Assembly: GCA_947499725.1 (NCBI GenBank)
Contig: CANMPK010000004.1
Span: 322,701 to 386,700 of the forward strand
DNA: 64,000 nucleotides
Direction: 5' to 3'
Source: an uncultured Paracoccaceae bacterium
GTDB lineage: Bacteria > Pseudomonadota > Alphaproteobacteria > Rhodobacterales > Rhodobacteraceae
Below are positions 40,533 through 48,560 of this stretch, in pieces. How positions within the stretch are numbered: the first letter of the stretch is position 1; the number at the start of each line of letters is the position of its first letter. The notes beneath the pieces are model-generated. The model worked only from the letters and a program-made list of their open reading frames with translations, was not told the origin of the DNA and did no database searches. The position numbers were made by a program, and so were the translations under genes.

Positions 40533-40822
40533 TAGGCCAGAGCTTGCCCCAGCTTCATGGCCATACCCATGTCACCGTCCACGGAAAGTTTGCCACCCAT
40601 AAAGGCCGCAGTTGCGTTGGTGTCGCCTTCCAGAATGGATTGGAACGTGCCCGCATCTGCGGTCAGCGTCACGTCTGCCTCATCGTCGCCAGCGCGGACG
40701 CCGTCAGAATCGATGATCAACGCGCCTTCGCCCTCGATCACAAATTTCGCTGTACCGTCAAAGGACGCATCGCCCAATTTCTCACCCAATGCGGCGACGG
40801 CCGCGGTCACAATATCGCTCAT
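40532..40822 (-). CDS. SCP2 sterol-transfer-domain protein
   Basis: A 96-residue single SCP2 domain: MSDIVTAAVAALGEKLGDAS, FDGTAKFVIEGEGALIIDSD, then FQSILEGDTNATAAFMGGKL and SVDGDMGMAMKLGQALA. These form a lipid-binding tunnel. I chose ATG 40822 with GAGGAAG upstream; the frame is open to 41131 through the divergent TPR gene and that part is not coding. Coupled to the lipase-like gene by a one-base overlap. Confidence 0.88.
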   Translation of the reverse strand: MSDIVTAAVAALGEKLGDASFDGTAKFVIEGEGALIIDSDGVRAGDDEADVTLTADAGTFQSILEGDTNATAAFMGGKLSVDGDMGMAMKLGQALA

Positions 40823-40895
40823 GTTGCAAACTTCCTCTGATTTGCGGCGTGCTGGGCTAGTAAATCCAGATACGCAGGTTACATTCAAGAGTGTT

Positions 40896-41468
40896 ATGAG
40901 CATGTTCCGAAATATTCTCAAACCTATCGTCGCGGCAGCCACGCTTGTGGTCAGCCTCGCGGCCACGCCTGTTTTTGCACAGGATGAAGGCGACAATCGC
41001 CTTGATCGCTTGATGCAACAGCTCTCGCAAGCCACCCCGCAAGAGGCACAGCGCCTCGAGGATGAGATTCGCCTCGAATGGGATCGCTCTGGATCCCCCA
41101 GCGCCAATTTGTTGCTGGATCGCGGGCGCAAAGCCTATGGGGCGGGGAACCTGCAAGGGGCGGTGGATCATTACACCGCGCTAACAGACCACGCGCCAGA
41201 CTTTGCCGAAGGCTGGGTTGGTCGCGCGCGTATCTTTTATGACATGGACGAATACGGCATGGCGCTGGCGGATCTCGAACGCGCCATCGCGCTCAACCCT
41301 CAGCACTTCGACGCCATAAGCGGTTTGGGTCTGATCTTTGAAACCATGAACCGGCAACAAGACGCGTATGAAGCTTACACGCTCGTGCGCTCTATACATC
41401 CGAACCATCCCGCCGTAACAGAGGCACTGGATCGTTTAGAGCGGGCCGTCAAAGGCCAGACGCTGTAA
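40896..41468 (+). CDS. Secreted tetratricopeptide-repeat (TPR) protein
   Basis: A 190-residue protein with a signal peptide (to about residue 28, ending TPVFA before QDEGD) and three TPR units: LLLDRGRKAYGAGNLQGAVD, EGWVGRARIFYDMDEYGMAL and ISGLGLIFETMNRQQDAYEA. Such periplasmic TPR proteins act as binding scaffolds; partner unknown. ATG 40896 is followed two codons later by another ATG. It is divergent from the SCP2 gene, and it leads into the helicase gene 13 bases downstream, probably one transcript. Confidence 0.82.
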   Translation: MSMFRNILKPIVAAATLVVSLAATPVFAQDEGDNRLDRLMQQLSQATPQEAQRLEDEIRLEWDRSGSPSANLLLDRGRKAYGAGNLQGAVDHYTALTDHAPDFAEGWVGRARIFYDMDEYGMALADLERAIALNPQHFDAISGLGLIFETMNRQQDAYEAYTLVRSIHPNHPAVTEALDRLERAVKGQTL

Positions 41469-41481
41469 TCAGGGGCACGTT

Positions 41482-44229
41482 ATGTCAATGCAGGGGCGGG
41501 TGACCGCCGTCTTAGGGCCGACAAACACCGGCAAAACCCATCTCGCCATCGAACGTATGTTGGGGCACCGCACCGGTGTTATGGGCTTTCCTTTGCGTCT
41601 TTTGGCGCGCGAGGTTTACGACAAGATTGTTGCGGCCCGAGGGCCCTCTGTGGTGGCTTTGGTCACCGGCGAAGAACGTATTGTGCCGCCGCGCGCCCAA
41701 TATTGGATCTGCACGGTTGAAGCCATGCCCGAAAACATGGGCTGCAACTTTCTCGCCGTGGATGAAATCCAGCTTTGCGCAGATCCCGAACGCGGCCATG
41801 TCTTTACAGATCGCCTGCTGCGCTCACGCGGCCTACATGAAACCATGTTCCTTGGCGCCGACACCATGCGCGGCACCATCGCAGACCTGATCCCGGGCGT
41901 GTTTTTTGAGCGCCGTGAACGTCTCTCGACCCTCAGCTACGCGGGTAGCCGCAAGCTGGCCAAGATGCAGCCGCGTTCTGCCATCGTGGGGTTCTCGGTC
42001 GATAACGTCTATGCCATCGCCGAGCTTTTGCGCCGTCAAAAGGGCGGGGCGGCTGTTGTCATGGGCGCGCTCAGCCCGCGCACCCGCAACAAACAGGTCG
42101 AGCTCTATCAGAACGGCGATGTGGATTACCTCGTGGCCACCGATGCGATTGGCATGGGCCTGAACCTTGATATCGACCACGTGGCCTTTTCTGGTACCTC
42201 GAAATTCGATGGCCGCCGGATGCGTATGCTCATGCCCAACGAGCTCGCCCAAATCGCAGGCCGTGCCGGACGCGGCATGAGCCACGGCACCTTTGGTGTC
42301 ACCGGCGAAGCGCGCGAGCTAGACGACGGCGTCGCCCAAGCGATCATGGATCACCGGTTCATGCCGCTCAAGAAACTCAACTGGCGCAACGCCGCGCTGA
42401 CCTTTGGCACGGTGCCTGCGCTGATCCGGTCATTGGAAAAAGCCCCCGAGGATGAGCATCTGATCAAGTCCCGCGAGGCGGACGATTTGATGGCGCTAAA
42501 GACCCTATCGGATGACGCTGTGATCATGGCCCGCGCCAGCGATGCCAACTCGGTGCGTCTGCTGTGGGATGTCTGCCGCATTCCTGATTTTCGCAGTATC
42601 AGCCATAATGAGCACACGGCCCTCTTGGAAGTGATTTTTAATCACCTACATGAACGTGGGTACCTGCCAACCGATTGGTTCGCACGTCAGGTCAAACGAA
42701 TCGATAATCCGGATGGAAACATCGATAGCCTGTCCAAAAGATTGGCGTTTATTCGAACTTGGACCTACGTTGCGCAACGAAAAGGCTGGATTCAGGACGA
42801 AAACCATTGGCGTGAAGAGACTCGCGCTGTAGAAGATCGGCTGTCAGATGCTTTGCATTCTAAGCTGACAGAAAAATTTGTGGACCGCCGTACATCTGTT
42901 TTGTTGCGGCGGCTCAAACAGAAGGAGGCCCTTTTGGCCGAAGTAAATGATATGGGTGAAGTGACCATCGAAGGGGAGTTCGTTGGTCGTTTAGAGGGGT
43001 TCCGTTTTCAAGCCGATAAAAGTGCCGAAGGCGCTGAGGCGAAAACTTTACGTCAAGCCAGCTTGGCGGCACTCGCGCCGCAATTCCATCTGCGGGCAGA
43101 TCGTTTTTATAACGCACCCGATACTGAAATTGATTACACCGAACAAGGTGGCCTGATGTGGGGCGAACACGCGGTTGGCAAATTGGTTGCCGGCGCGGAC
43201 CCTCTGAAGCCAACTGTCGCTGTTTTTGTGGATGATGAAGCAGGTCCAGACGTTGCGCAAAAAGTAGAGCGCCGTTTGCAGCATTTCATCGACCGTAAGA
43301 TCGCCGCCCTGTTTGAGCCACTGCTCAACCTGTCGCGCGACGAAGAACTGTCCGGCTTGGCCCGTGGCTTTGCTTTCCGCATGGTCGAAGCGCTGGGCGT
43401 GATCCCACGCGCTGACGTGGCCACCGAAGTAAAAGAACTGGATCAAGACGCCCGTGGCGCCCTGCGCAAACACGGCATCCGCTTTGGTCAGTTCACAATC
43501 TTCATGCCTCTTTTGCTGAAACCAGCACCAACGCGTCTGCGTCTGGTTCTGTGGTCCCTGTCCAAAGGTTTGGACATCTTCCCAGAATCTCCACCAGCCG
43601 GTCTGGTCACCGTGCCATCTGGCGATGATATGCCAGAGGGCTATCACAGCATGGCGGGCTACCGCGCTGCAGGTGAACGTGCGATCCGTATCGATATGCT
43701 GGAACGTCTGGCAGATATGCTGCGCACCGAAGACAGCCGTGGGGGCTTTGAAGCCAACCCAGATATGCTGTCCATCACCGGTATGACGCTGGAACAGTTT
43801 GCAGCCTTGATGAACGGTCTGGGCTACAACGCTGAAAAAGGCGAGCGTGACAAAGTCAAAGCCGCGCCAACTGCTGAAGCGCCTGCCGCTGAAGCCACAG
43901 AGGCACCAGCTGAAGAGGCCGCAGCGGAAGTACCTACTGAAGCACCTGCCGAAGCCGCTGCACCAGAAGCAGATGCAGAAGCTGAAAAAGAAGTCTTCTT
44001 CACCTTCACATGGGGTGGCAACCGAGGCGGCGCGCGTCAGAACAACCGTCGCGGCCAAGGCAAACCAGGTGGCAAGCCGGGCGGTAAGCCTGGTGGCAAA
44101 CCACGTGGCAAAGGCAAACCTCGCCAAGAGGGCGCGAAGAAATTCAGCGCACGCCCACCGAAAAAGGAAAAGGCAATCGATCCGGACAATCCGTTTGCCG
44201 CAGCCCTGATGGGTCTGAAATCCAACTAA
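41482..44229 (+). CDS. Suv3-like DExH-box RNA helicase with low-complexity tail
   Basis: A 915-residue superfamily 2 helicase resembling mitochondrial Suv3. Walker A is LGPTNTGKTHLAIERML, motif II AVDEIQLCADPERGH, motif V YLVATDAIGMGLNLD and motif VI ELAQIAGRAGRGMSHG. About 790 residues of core and family C-terminal region are followed by an Ala/Glu/Pro tail and a basic Gly-Lys-Arg tail (repeats of PGGK), likely RNA-binding. It probably unwinds RNA together with a degrading nuclease. An S4 RNA-binding gene follows in the same direction. Confidence 0.88.
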   Translation: MSMQGRVTAVLGPTNTGKTHLAIERMLGHRTGVMGFPLRLLAREVYDKIVAARGPSVVALVTGEERIVPPRAQYWICTVEAMPENMGCNFLAVDEIQLCADPERGHVFTDRLLRSRGLHETMFLGADTMRGTIADLIPGVFFERRERLSTLSYAGSRKLAKMQPRSAIVGFSVDNVYAIAELLRRQKGGAAVVMGALSPRTRNKQVELYQNGDVDYLVATDAIGMGLNLDIDHVAFSGTSKFDGRRMRMLMPNELAQIAGRAGRGMSHGTFGVTGEARELDDGVAQAIMDHRFMPLKKLNWRNAALTFGTVPALIRSLEKAPEDEHLIKSREADDLMALKTLSDDAVIMARASDANSVRLLWDVCRIPDFRSISHNEHTALLEVIFNHLHERGYLPTDWFARQVKRIDNPDGNIDSLSKRLAFIRTWTYVAQRKGWIQDENHWREETRAVEDRLSDALHSKLTEKFVDRRTSVLLRRLKQKEALLAEVNDMGEVTIEGEFVGRLEGFRFQADKSAEGAEAKTLRQASLAALAPQFHLRADRFYNAPDTEIDYTEQGGLMWGEHAVGKLVAGADPLKPTVAVFVDDEAGPDVAQKVERRLQHFIDRKIAALFEPLLNLSRDEELSGLARGFAFRMVEALGVIPRADVATEVKELDQDARGALRKHGIRFGQFTIFMPLLLKPAPTRLRLVLWSLSKGLDIFPESPPAGLVTVPSGDDMPEGYHSMAGYRAAGERAIRIDMLERLADMLRTEDSRGGFEANPDMLSITGMTLEQFAALMNGLGYNAEKGERDKVKAAPTAEAPAAEATEAPAEEAAAEVPTEAPAEAAAPEADAEAEKEVFFTFTWGGNRGGARQNNRRGQGKPGGKPGGKPGGKPRGKGKPRQEGAKKFSARPPKKEKAIDPDNPFAAALMGLKSN

Positions 44230-44309
44230 TGCATTGCGGCGCGCTCCTGATCGGGGCGCGCCGCTTCGCTTTGTCCACCCTTCTGAACATCGACAGCTAA
44301 GGCCCAACC

Positions 44310-44687
44310 GTGACGGAACAGCCCAGCAAACTTCGCATCGACAAATGGCTCTGGCAGGCGCGGTTCTTCAAAACCCGCACATTGGCCGCCAAAGTCGTGT
44401 CCAGCGGTCATGTGCGCATCAACGGCAGCAAAATCGCCAAACCCAGCGCGGCTGTCTCACCCGAAGATGTGCTGACCTTTCCGCAGGCCGATCAAATCCG
44501 CGTGGTGCGCATCCAAGCCCTAGGGAATCGCCGAGGACCGGCTCCAGAGGCCCAACAGCTGTATTTTGACATGACAGAATGGCGGGAAAAGGTTCCAAGG
44601 GCGCCAAAATTCGAAGGAAAAGGTCGCCCAAGCAAAAAAGATCGTCGTAATCTCGACTTTATGAAAAAGACCCACCTTGAAGATTAG
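44310..44687 (+). CDS. S4-domain RNA-binding protein, Hsp15-like
   Basis: A 125-residue protein. LRIDKWLWQARFFKTRTLAA and VVSSGHVRINGSKIAKPSAA are a complete S4 domain close to Hsp15 (HslR), which in E. coli binds stalled 50S subunits carrying nascent chains. The C-terminal half is basic (KFEGKGRPSKKDRRNLDF). It lies 80 bases after the helicase gene, in the same direction, and 51 bases before the ferredoxin gene. The heat-shock link seen in E. coli is not shown here. Confidence 0.88.
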   Translation: MTEQPSKLRIDKWLWQARFFKTRTLAAKVVSSGHVRINGSKIAKPSAAVSPEDVLTFPQADQIRVVRIQALGNRRGPAPEAQQLYFDMTEWREKVPRAPKFEGKGRPSKKDRRNLDFMKKTHLED

Positions 44688-44738
44688 GCGCGTGTGATTT
44701 AGCTAGTCCGCTAATCATTCAGTATATCGAGACATCTT

Positions 44739-45077
44739 ATGACATATGTCGTCACCGACAACTGCATCGCCTGCAAATACACAGACTGCGTAGAAGTCTG
44801 TCCCGTAGACTGTTTCTACGAAGGCGAGAACACACTGGTGATCCATCCAGATGAATGTATCGACTGCGGCGTCTGCGAACCAGAATGCCCAGCGGATGCT
44901 ATTCGTCCAGACACCGAGCCTGACATGGAAGAATGGGTTGAATTCAACCGCAAGTACGCGGAAGTTTGGCCTGTCATCATTTCCAAGAAAGACCCATTGC
45001 CGGGTCACGAGGAAAAAGATGGCGAAGAAGGCAAGCTAGAGAAGTATTTCTCTGAAAAGCCTGGCGAAGGCGGCTAA
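44739..45077 (+). CDS. fdxA: 7Fe-8S ferredoxin
   Basis: A 112-residue ferredoxin that carries electrons. The N-terminal cluster site is [20 protein letters not shown] (3Fe-4S plus the shared Cys) and the second [17 protein letters not shown] (4Fe-4S), followed by the FdxA C-terminal extension. All expected Cys are present. It is followed by a stem (45147-45169) that probably ends the transcript. Partner enzymes are not encoded nearby. Confidence 0.95.
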   Translation: MTYVVTDNCIACKYTDCVEVCPVDCFYEGENTLVIHPDECIDCGVCEPECPADAIRPDTEPDMEEWVEFNRKYAEVWPVIISKKDPLPGHEEKDGEEGKLEKYFSEKPGEGG

Positions 45078-45146
45078 TTCAACCGATTCGCGGTTTTGGA
45101 AGAAAGCTTCCGTCAAACTTGAAGCGCTGTAATCATCTGATTTTGA

Positions 45147-45169
45147 AGGGGAAACTATTGGTTTCCCCT
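45147..45169 (+). terminator. Terminator hairpin after fdxA
   Basis: AGGGGAAAC pairs with GTTTCCCCT (9 base pairs) around a short loop, followed by the T-rich CGTTGTGCTTTTGTT. It ends the fdxA transcript, or at least marks its 3' end. Confidence 0.65.
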
Positions 45170-45179
45170 CGTTGTGCTT

Positions 45180-45206
45180 TTGTTAAGGCGGAATTTATGT
45201 TATTGT
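45180..45206 (+). promoter_or_regulatory. Possible promoter for the carD leader
   Basis: TTGTTA (45180-45185) and TATTGT (45201-45206), separated by 15 bases, sit just upstream of a structured segment. Match to consensus is moderate; spacing is short. Confidence 0.35.
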
Positions 45207-45212
45207 CGTTAG

Positions 45213-45282
45213 ACATTTGGATATGACCACCTGAAGCCATCCCCTCGGCCGTGGGCGCTGCCCCTGCCTCGGATGGTTTTTT
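45213..45282 (+). ncRNA. Structured leader/attenuator or small RNA upstream of carD
   Basis: CCATCC (45237-45242) pairs with GGATGG (45271-45276), enclosing a nested stem GGC-GGGC/GCCC-GCC, and the outer stem is followed at once by six T, an intrinsic terminator. The RNA would be about 70 bases. Because it lies between fdxA and carD in the same direction, it could be either a stand-alone small RNA or an attenuator that lets only part of transcription reach carD. Confidence 0.5.
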
Positions 45283-45366
45283 GCACCAGTGAGATACGGT
45301 CCGGCGGAACACTGTTTTCCGCTTGGAGTGTCTTTGACTGTGCCAGGCTCTGTAAGGAAGGACTAC

Positions 45367-45876
45367 ATGAGCAAATCAAAGAAGAACGAATTCCGTCCGA
45401 ACGATTACGTTGTGTATCCGGCCCATGGCGTGGGTCAGATCGTGAATATCGAACAACAGGAAATCGCAGGGATCGAACTTGAGCTGTTTGTGATCTCTTT
45501 TGAAAAAGACAAAATGACTCTGCGCGTGCCAACGCACAAAGCCACTGACATCGGCATGCGTGGCCTCAGCTCGCCTGACGTGATCAATCAAGCGATGAAA
45601 ACGCTGAAGGGCAAAGCCAAGGTCAAACGCGCCATGTGGTCCCGCCGCGCGCAGGAATATGAGCAAAAGATCAACTCTGGTGATCTGATTGCCATCGCTG
45701 AAGTGGTGCGCGATCTGCACCGCACGGATGATCAGCGCGAGCAAAGCTACTCTGAGCGTCAGCTGTACGAAGCCGCGCTGGAGCGTCTGACCCGTGAAGT
45801 TGCTGCGGCAGCCGGCGGCGACGAAGTGGCCGCGGCCAAGCAAGTGGACGACGTTCTGGTGTCCCGCGCAGCTTAA
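45367..45876 (+). CDS. carD: CarD-family transcriptional regulator
   Basis: A 169-residue protein. The N-terminal RNA-polymerase-binding (Tudor-like) domain is FRPNDYVVYPAHGVGQIVNI and FVISFEKDKMTLRVPTHKAT; the C-terminal helical domain holds MWSRRAQEYEQKINSGDLIA and DLHRTDDQREQSYSERQLYE. CarD stabilises open complexes at many promoters, including those for rRNA in relatives. I chose ATG 45367 (GTAAGGAAGGACTAC upstream) over 45289, which lies within the structured leader region. A long 5' leader with a terminator-like stem suggests control by attenuation. Confidence 0.93.
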   Translation: MSKSKKNEFRPNDYVVYPAHGVGQIVNIEQQEIAGIELELFVISFEKDKMTLRVPTHKATDIGMRGLSSPDVINQAMKTLKGKAKVKRAMWSRRAQEYEQKINSGDLIAIAEVVRDLHRTDDQREQSYSERQLYEAALERLTREVAAAAGGDEVAAAKQVDDVLVSRAA

Positions 45877-45951
45877 GCGCTGGCTTGACCGAAAAGATTG
45901 AAACCGCGTTGGTCCTGCCAGCGCGGTTTTTCTTATGTGTCTGGGGCAGAG

Positions 45952-46028
45952 AGCGGGCTAGGGGCTTTGCCCCCTTGCGCCTTTGCAAGGCTCAATTCCC
46001 CCAAGGTATTTTTGCCAAGAAGAAGATG
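45952..46028. repeat. Dispersed palindromic element, copy B
   Basis: A GGGGC-TTT-GCCCC stem is followed by TTGC..GCAA and then CCCCCAAGGTATTTTTGCCA with AGAAGAAG. It shares its parts with copies A and C. It lies between two convergent genes, carD and the cupin regulator. Confidence 0.65.
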
Positions 46029-46049
46029 GAAAGAAAAAGTACAGGCGCC

Positions 46050-46598
46050 TTAGGCGGGGCTTTCCATCACAAAGACCATCAGCGCCGTGTCGCTGAGCGC
46101 TTCATACATATGCGGCACATCCGCAGGGAAGCGGTAGTAATCGCCTTGGTTCAGAACCTCTGGCGCATCCTGCGTGCCCACGCGAACGCGGCCTGAAATC
46201 ACCATCGCATGTTCGGATGTGCCATTGGGGTGGGGCTCTGCCATACGCGGCGCGCCTTTGGACAGGGTCACGCGGTAAATATCGCGCATCCGCCCGCTGG
46301 GGCATTTGTCCAGCAGCAGCGTGGTATAGTCGGACATATCAGACTGAATGCCCTTGCCATCTTCGACGCGCACCAATTTCGACGTGTCATCCGGCATTTC
46401 AAACAGGGTGCTAAACTGCACCCCCAGCGCATTGGCGATATTCCAAAGCGTTTCGATGCTTGGATTGCCTTTGCCTGCCTCAAGCTGCGACAGGGTCGAC
46501 TTCGCAATATCCGCCTTTTGCGCCAAAGCCGTCAGGCTGATCCCCAGACGATTGCGCTCGCGCAGGATAGATCGGGCAATCAATTGAGCAGGGGTCAT
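46050..46598 (-). CDS. XRE-cupin transcriptional regulator
   Basis: A 182-residue protein. The N-terminal helix-turn-helix is RNRLGISLTALAQKADIAKS and TLSQLEAGKGNPSIETLWNI; the C-terminal half is a single cupin barrel (EPHPNGTSEHAMVISGRVRV, GDYYRFPADVPHMYEALSD), a metal- or small-molecule-binding pocket. ATG 46598 is preferred to upstream starts that would cross the shared promoter. It faces the azlC gene, with two inverted repeats between them, so it very probably controls azlCD and itself. The inducer may be an amino acid, which is inference from the neighbour. Confidence 0.9.
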   Translation of the reverse strand: MTPAQLIARSILRERNRLGISLTALAQKADIAKSTLSQLEAGKGNPSIETLWNIANALGVQFSTLFEMPDDTSKLVRVEDGKGIQSDMSDYTTLLLDKCPSGRMRDIYRVTLSKGAPRMAEPHPNGTSEHAMVISGRVRVGTQDAPEVLNQGDYYRFPADVPHMYEALSDTALMVFVMESPA

Positions 46599-46624
46599 AA
46601 GGGCCTGTGATGCTGGTTGGCTTT

Positions 46625-46686
46625 GTTCGATATGGCGAACATAGTTTGATTTGACAGAATCATCAACTCCGTTCATTTTGATGAAC
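46625..46686. promoter_or_regulatory. Two operators between the XRE-cupin regulator and azlC
   Basis: GTTCGATATGGCGAAC (46625-46640, arms 5-6 bases) and GTTCATTTTGATGAAC (46671-46686, arms GTTCAT/ATGAAC perfect) share the form GTTC(G/A)-N6-(C/T)GAAC. A third GTTCG half-site follows at 46690. Centres are 46 bases apart. Confidence 0.65.
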
Positions 46687-46716
46687 AACGTTCGATTTAA
46701 TGATTTAGAGGCCACT

Positions 46717-47388
46717 ATGTCTTCTGTTGATTCCGCCCCCACGCCTACGCCTAGCCTTGGCAAAGACATCCGCGACGGGGTGCGTGATGTGGTGCCCATC
46801 ATGCTGGCCGTAACGCCCTATGCGGTGGTCTTTGGGGCTTTTGCCTTGGATCGCGGGCTAACCCCCTTTGAAACACTGCTCGCCTCGATCAGCATCTATG
46901 GCGCGGCCAGCCAATATGCGATGGTCGATCTGATGGGCCACGATGTGCCGGTCTGGTCGATCCTGTTGTCGGTCTTTGCGGTGAATGCGCGCCATGTGCT
47001 TTATTCGGCTTCTTTGCAGCCGGTTCTGGGGCAGTTTTCATGGTCTCAGAAGCTGGCGGCCTTCTTTCTGTTGGTGGACCCTCAATATGCCAGCAGCCAC
47101 CAACGGGCCCATAGCACCGGCCTGCGCCCCGCCTACTATTTCGCTTACGGACTAACGCTTTACCTGTCTTGGGTGGGGGCGAATATCTTGGGTATCCTGT
47201 TTGGCGGCTTGATCGGAGAGCCCAGCCGCTTTGGCCTCGATCTGCTGCTGCCCATGTTCTTCATGTGCTTGGTCTTTGGCTTTCGCCACAAACCGCGCTT
47301 CGCAGTGATCTTAGGCGCCAGTGTGGCCGCCGCTTTGGCCGCCTTTTACCTGATCGGCAGCCCATGGCACATCACTTTGGGGGGCTAG
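46717..47388 (+). CDS. azlC: AzlC-family branched-chain amino acid exporter, large subunit
   Basis: A 223-residue membrane protein with about seven helices: AVTPYAVVFGAFALDRGLTP, ISIYGAASQYAMVDLMG and NARHVLYSASLQPVLG are AzlC hallmarks. With AzlD it exports branched-chain or related amino acids across the inner membrane. ATG 46717 was chosen for its normal length; the frame extends to 46651 across the operators. AzlD follows 52 bases downstream. It is under the divergent cupin regulator. Confidence 0.9.
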   Translation: MSSVDSAPTPTPSLGKDIRDGVRDVVPIMLAVTPYAVVFGAFALDRGLTPFETLLASISIYGAASQYAMVDLMGHDVPVWSILLSVFAVNARHVLYSASLQPVLGQFSWSQKLAAFFLLVDPQYASSHQRAHSTGLRPAYYFAYGLTLYLSWVGANILGILFGGLIGEPSRFGLDLLLPMFFMCLVFGFRHKPRFAVILGASVAAALAAFYLIGSPWHITLGG

Positions 47389-47440
47389 CAGGCATCCTCA
47401 CCGCCGCCTTCCTTAGCCAGCCAGATCAAGAGGACGCCGC

Positions 47441-47737
47441 ATGAGCACCGTACACATCATCCTATTATGCGCCTTGGTCACCTATGGCAGCCGCGCAGGG
47501 GGCTATCTTGTCATGAGCTACTTTGGACAAGTGCATCACCGTGTGATGGCAGGGCTGAATGCGGTGCCGATTGCGGTGTTGTCTGCATTGGTGGCGCCGC
47601 AGATCGTAACAGGGCATTGGACAGATGCCGCTGCGATTGGCCTTGTGTGCCTGATGTCGCTTCGCTTGCCGTTGTTGCCATCGGTCTTGCTGGGCGTGCT
47701 CAGCTTGGTGACAATGCGCAGCGTTCTAGGGCTTTAA
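47441..47737 (+). CDS. azlD: AzlD-family small subunit of the amino acid exporter
   Basis: A 98-residue protein with three membrane helices: HIILLCALVTYGSRAGGYLV, NAVPIAVLSALVAPQIVTG and LVCLMSLRLPLLPSVLLGVL. GLNAVPIAVLSALVAP is the family signature. It is the obligatory partner of AzlC. GAGGACGCCGC precedes the ATG. It converges on cobS with a 4-base overlap. Confidence 0.9.
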   Translation: MSTVHIILLCALVTYGSRAGGYLVMSYFGQVHHRVMAGLNAVPIAVLSALVAPQIVTGHWTDAAAIGLVCLMSLRLPLLPSVLLGVLSLVTMRSVLGL

Positions 47738-48483
47738 GCCAGCACCAGCAGCATTGCCACAGCAGCCACCTGCTGCGTGGCCCCTAAAACATCTCCCGTT
47801 TGCCCAGCGATCTTTTGCTTGGCCAGCACGATCATCCCCGCACAGGCCAACCCAGCCACTGCCCAAAGCAAAAGCGCGATCCAGCCCACCAGCAGCAGCG
47901 CTCCAAACCCGCCAACTACCAGCGCGAGCAGCGCTGTCGGCAGGCTTGGCTGCCCTTGCGCATGGCTCAGCCCAGTGTCGCGCGCATGGGGCAGGGCGTG
48001 CATCACCAAAGGCATCACCGCACGCGACAGCCCTTCGACGGCCAACATCGCCCAGAACCAACGCCCATCCTCGATCAGCAGCCAAACCGCGCCCCAACGC
48101 AGCCCCATCATCAGCACAAGCCCCAGCACCCCATAGGTGCCGATCTGGCTGTCTTTCATGATCTCAAGCCGACGCGCCGGATCCCAGCCGCCCCAGAACC
48201 CATCCGCGCAATCGGCCAAGCCGTCTTCATGCATCGCGCCGGTCATCACCACAGTGGCCACCAGCCAAAGCCCAGCGACCAAAGGCGCTGCAATCCCCAG
48301 CCACAAGGCAAACGTCACAACCACGCCTGCCAAAGCCGCCACAAGCCATCCCGCAAAAGGATAAGCCCAGCTCGCCCCCGCGCTGCGGGTGAACTCAGCC
48401 GGAACGGGCAAGCGGGTCAGCAGCGCAATCGCTGTTTGAAAATCGCCCCAATGCACAAGTGACATCCCGTCATTTCGCATCAT
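47734..48483 (-). CDS. cobS: Adenosylcobinamide-GDP ribazoletransferase
   Basis: A 249-residue membrane enzyme that joins adenosylcobinamide-GDP with alpha-ribazole, the last step of cobalamin assembly. Motifs: FQTAIALLTRLPVPAEFTRS, the Asp-rich MHEDGLADCADGFWGGWDPA and RRLEIMKDSQIGTYGVLGLV. Several membrane helices follow. ATG 48483 (MMRNDGMSLV) is taken because GGGAAG precedes it; the frame is open to 48546. It diverges from cobT (77 bases between), its pathway partner. Confidence 0.92.
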   Translation of the reverse strand: MMRNDGMSLVHWGDFQTAIALLTRLPVPAEFTRSAGASWAYPFAGWLVAALAGVVVTFALWLGIAAPLVAGLWLVATVVMTGAMHEDGLADCADGFWGGWDPARRLEIMKDSQIGTYGVLGLVLMMGLRWGAVWLLIEDGRWFWAMLAVEGLSRAVMPLVMHALPHARDTGLSHAQGQPSLPTALLALVVGGFGALLLVGWIALLLWAVAGLACAGMIVLAKQKIAGQTGDVLGATQQVAAVAMLLVLA

Positions 48484-48560
48484 TCTTCCCTTTCCAGACT
48501 TGTCTGTGATTGGCCATAAGGTAAACAACACCAGCCCGCCGGACACAACAGGAGCGCAGC

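Noticed and set aside
43048..44307. A 419-codon open frame antisense to the helicase gene
   Set aside because: It is Cys/Trp/Phe-rich with no domain and lies opposite conserved helicase motifs and tail repeats.
48484..48560. Cobalamin riboswitch between cobS and cobT
   Set aside because: The gap is only 77 bases, far too short, and no B12 box was seen.
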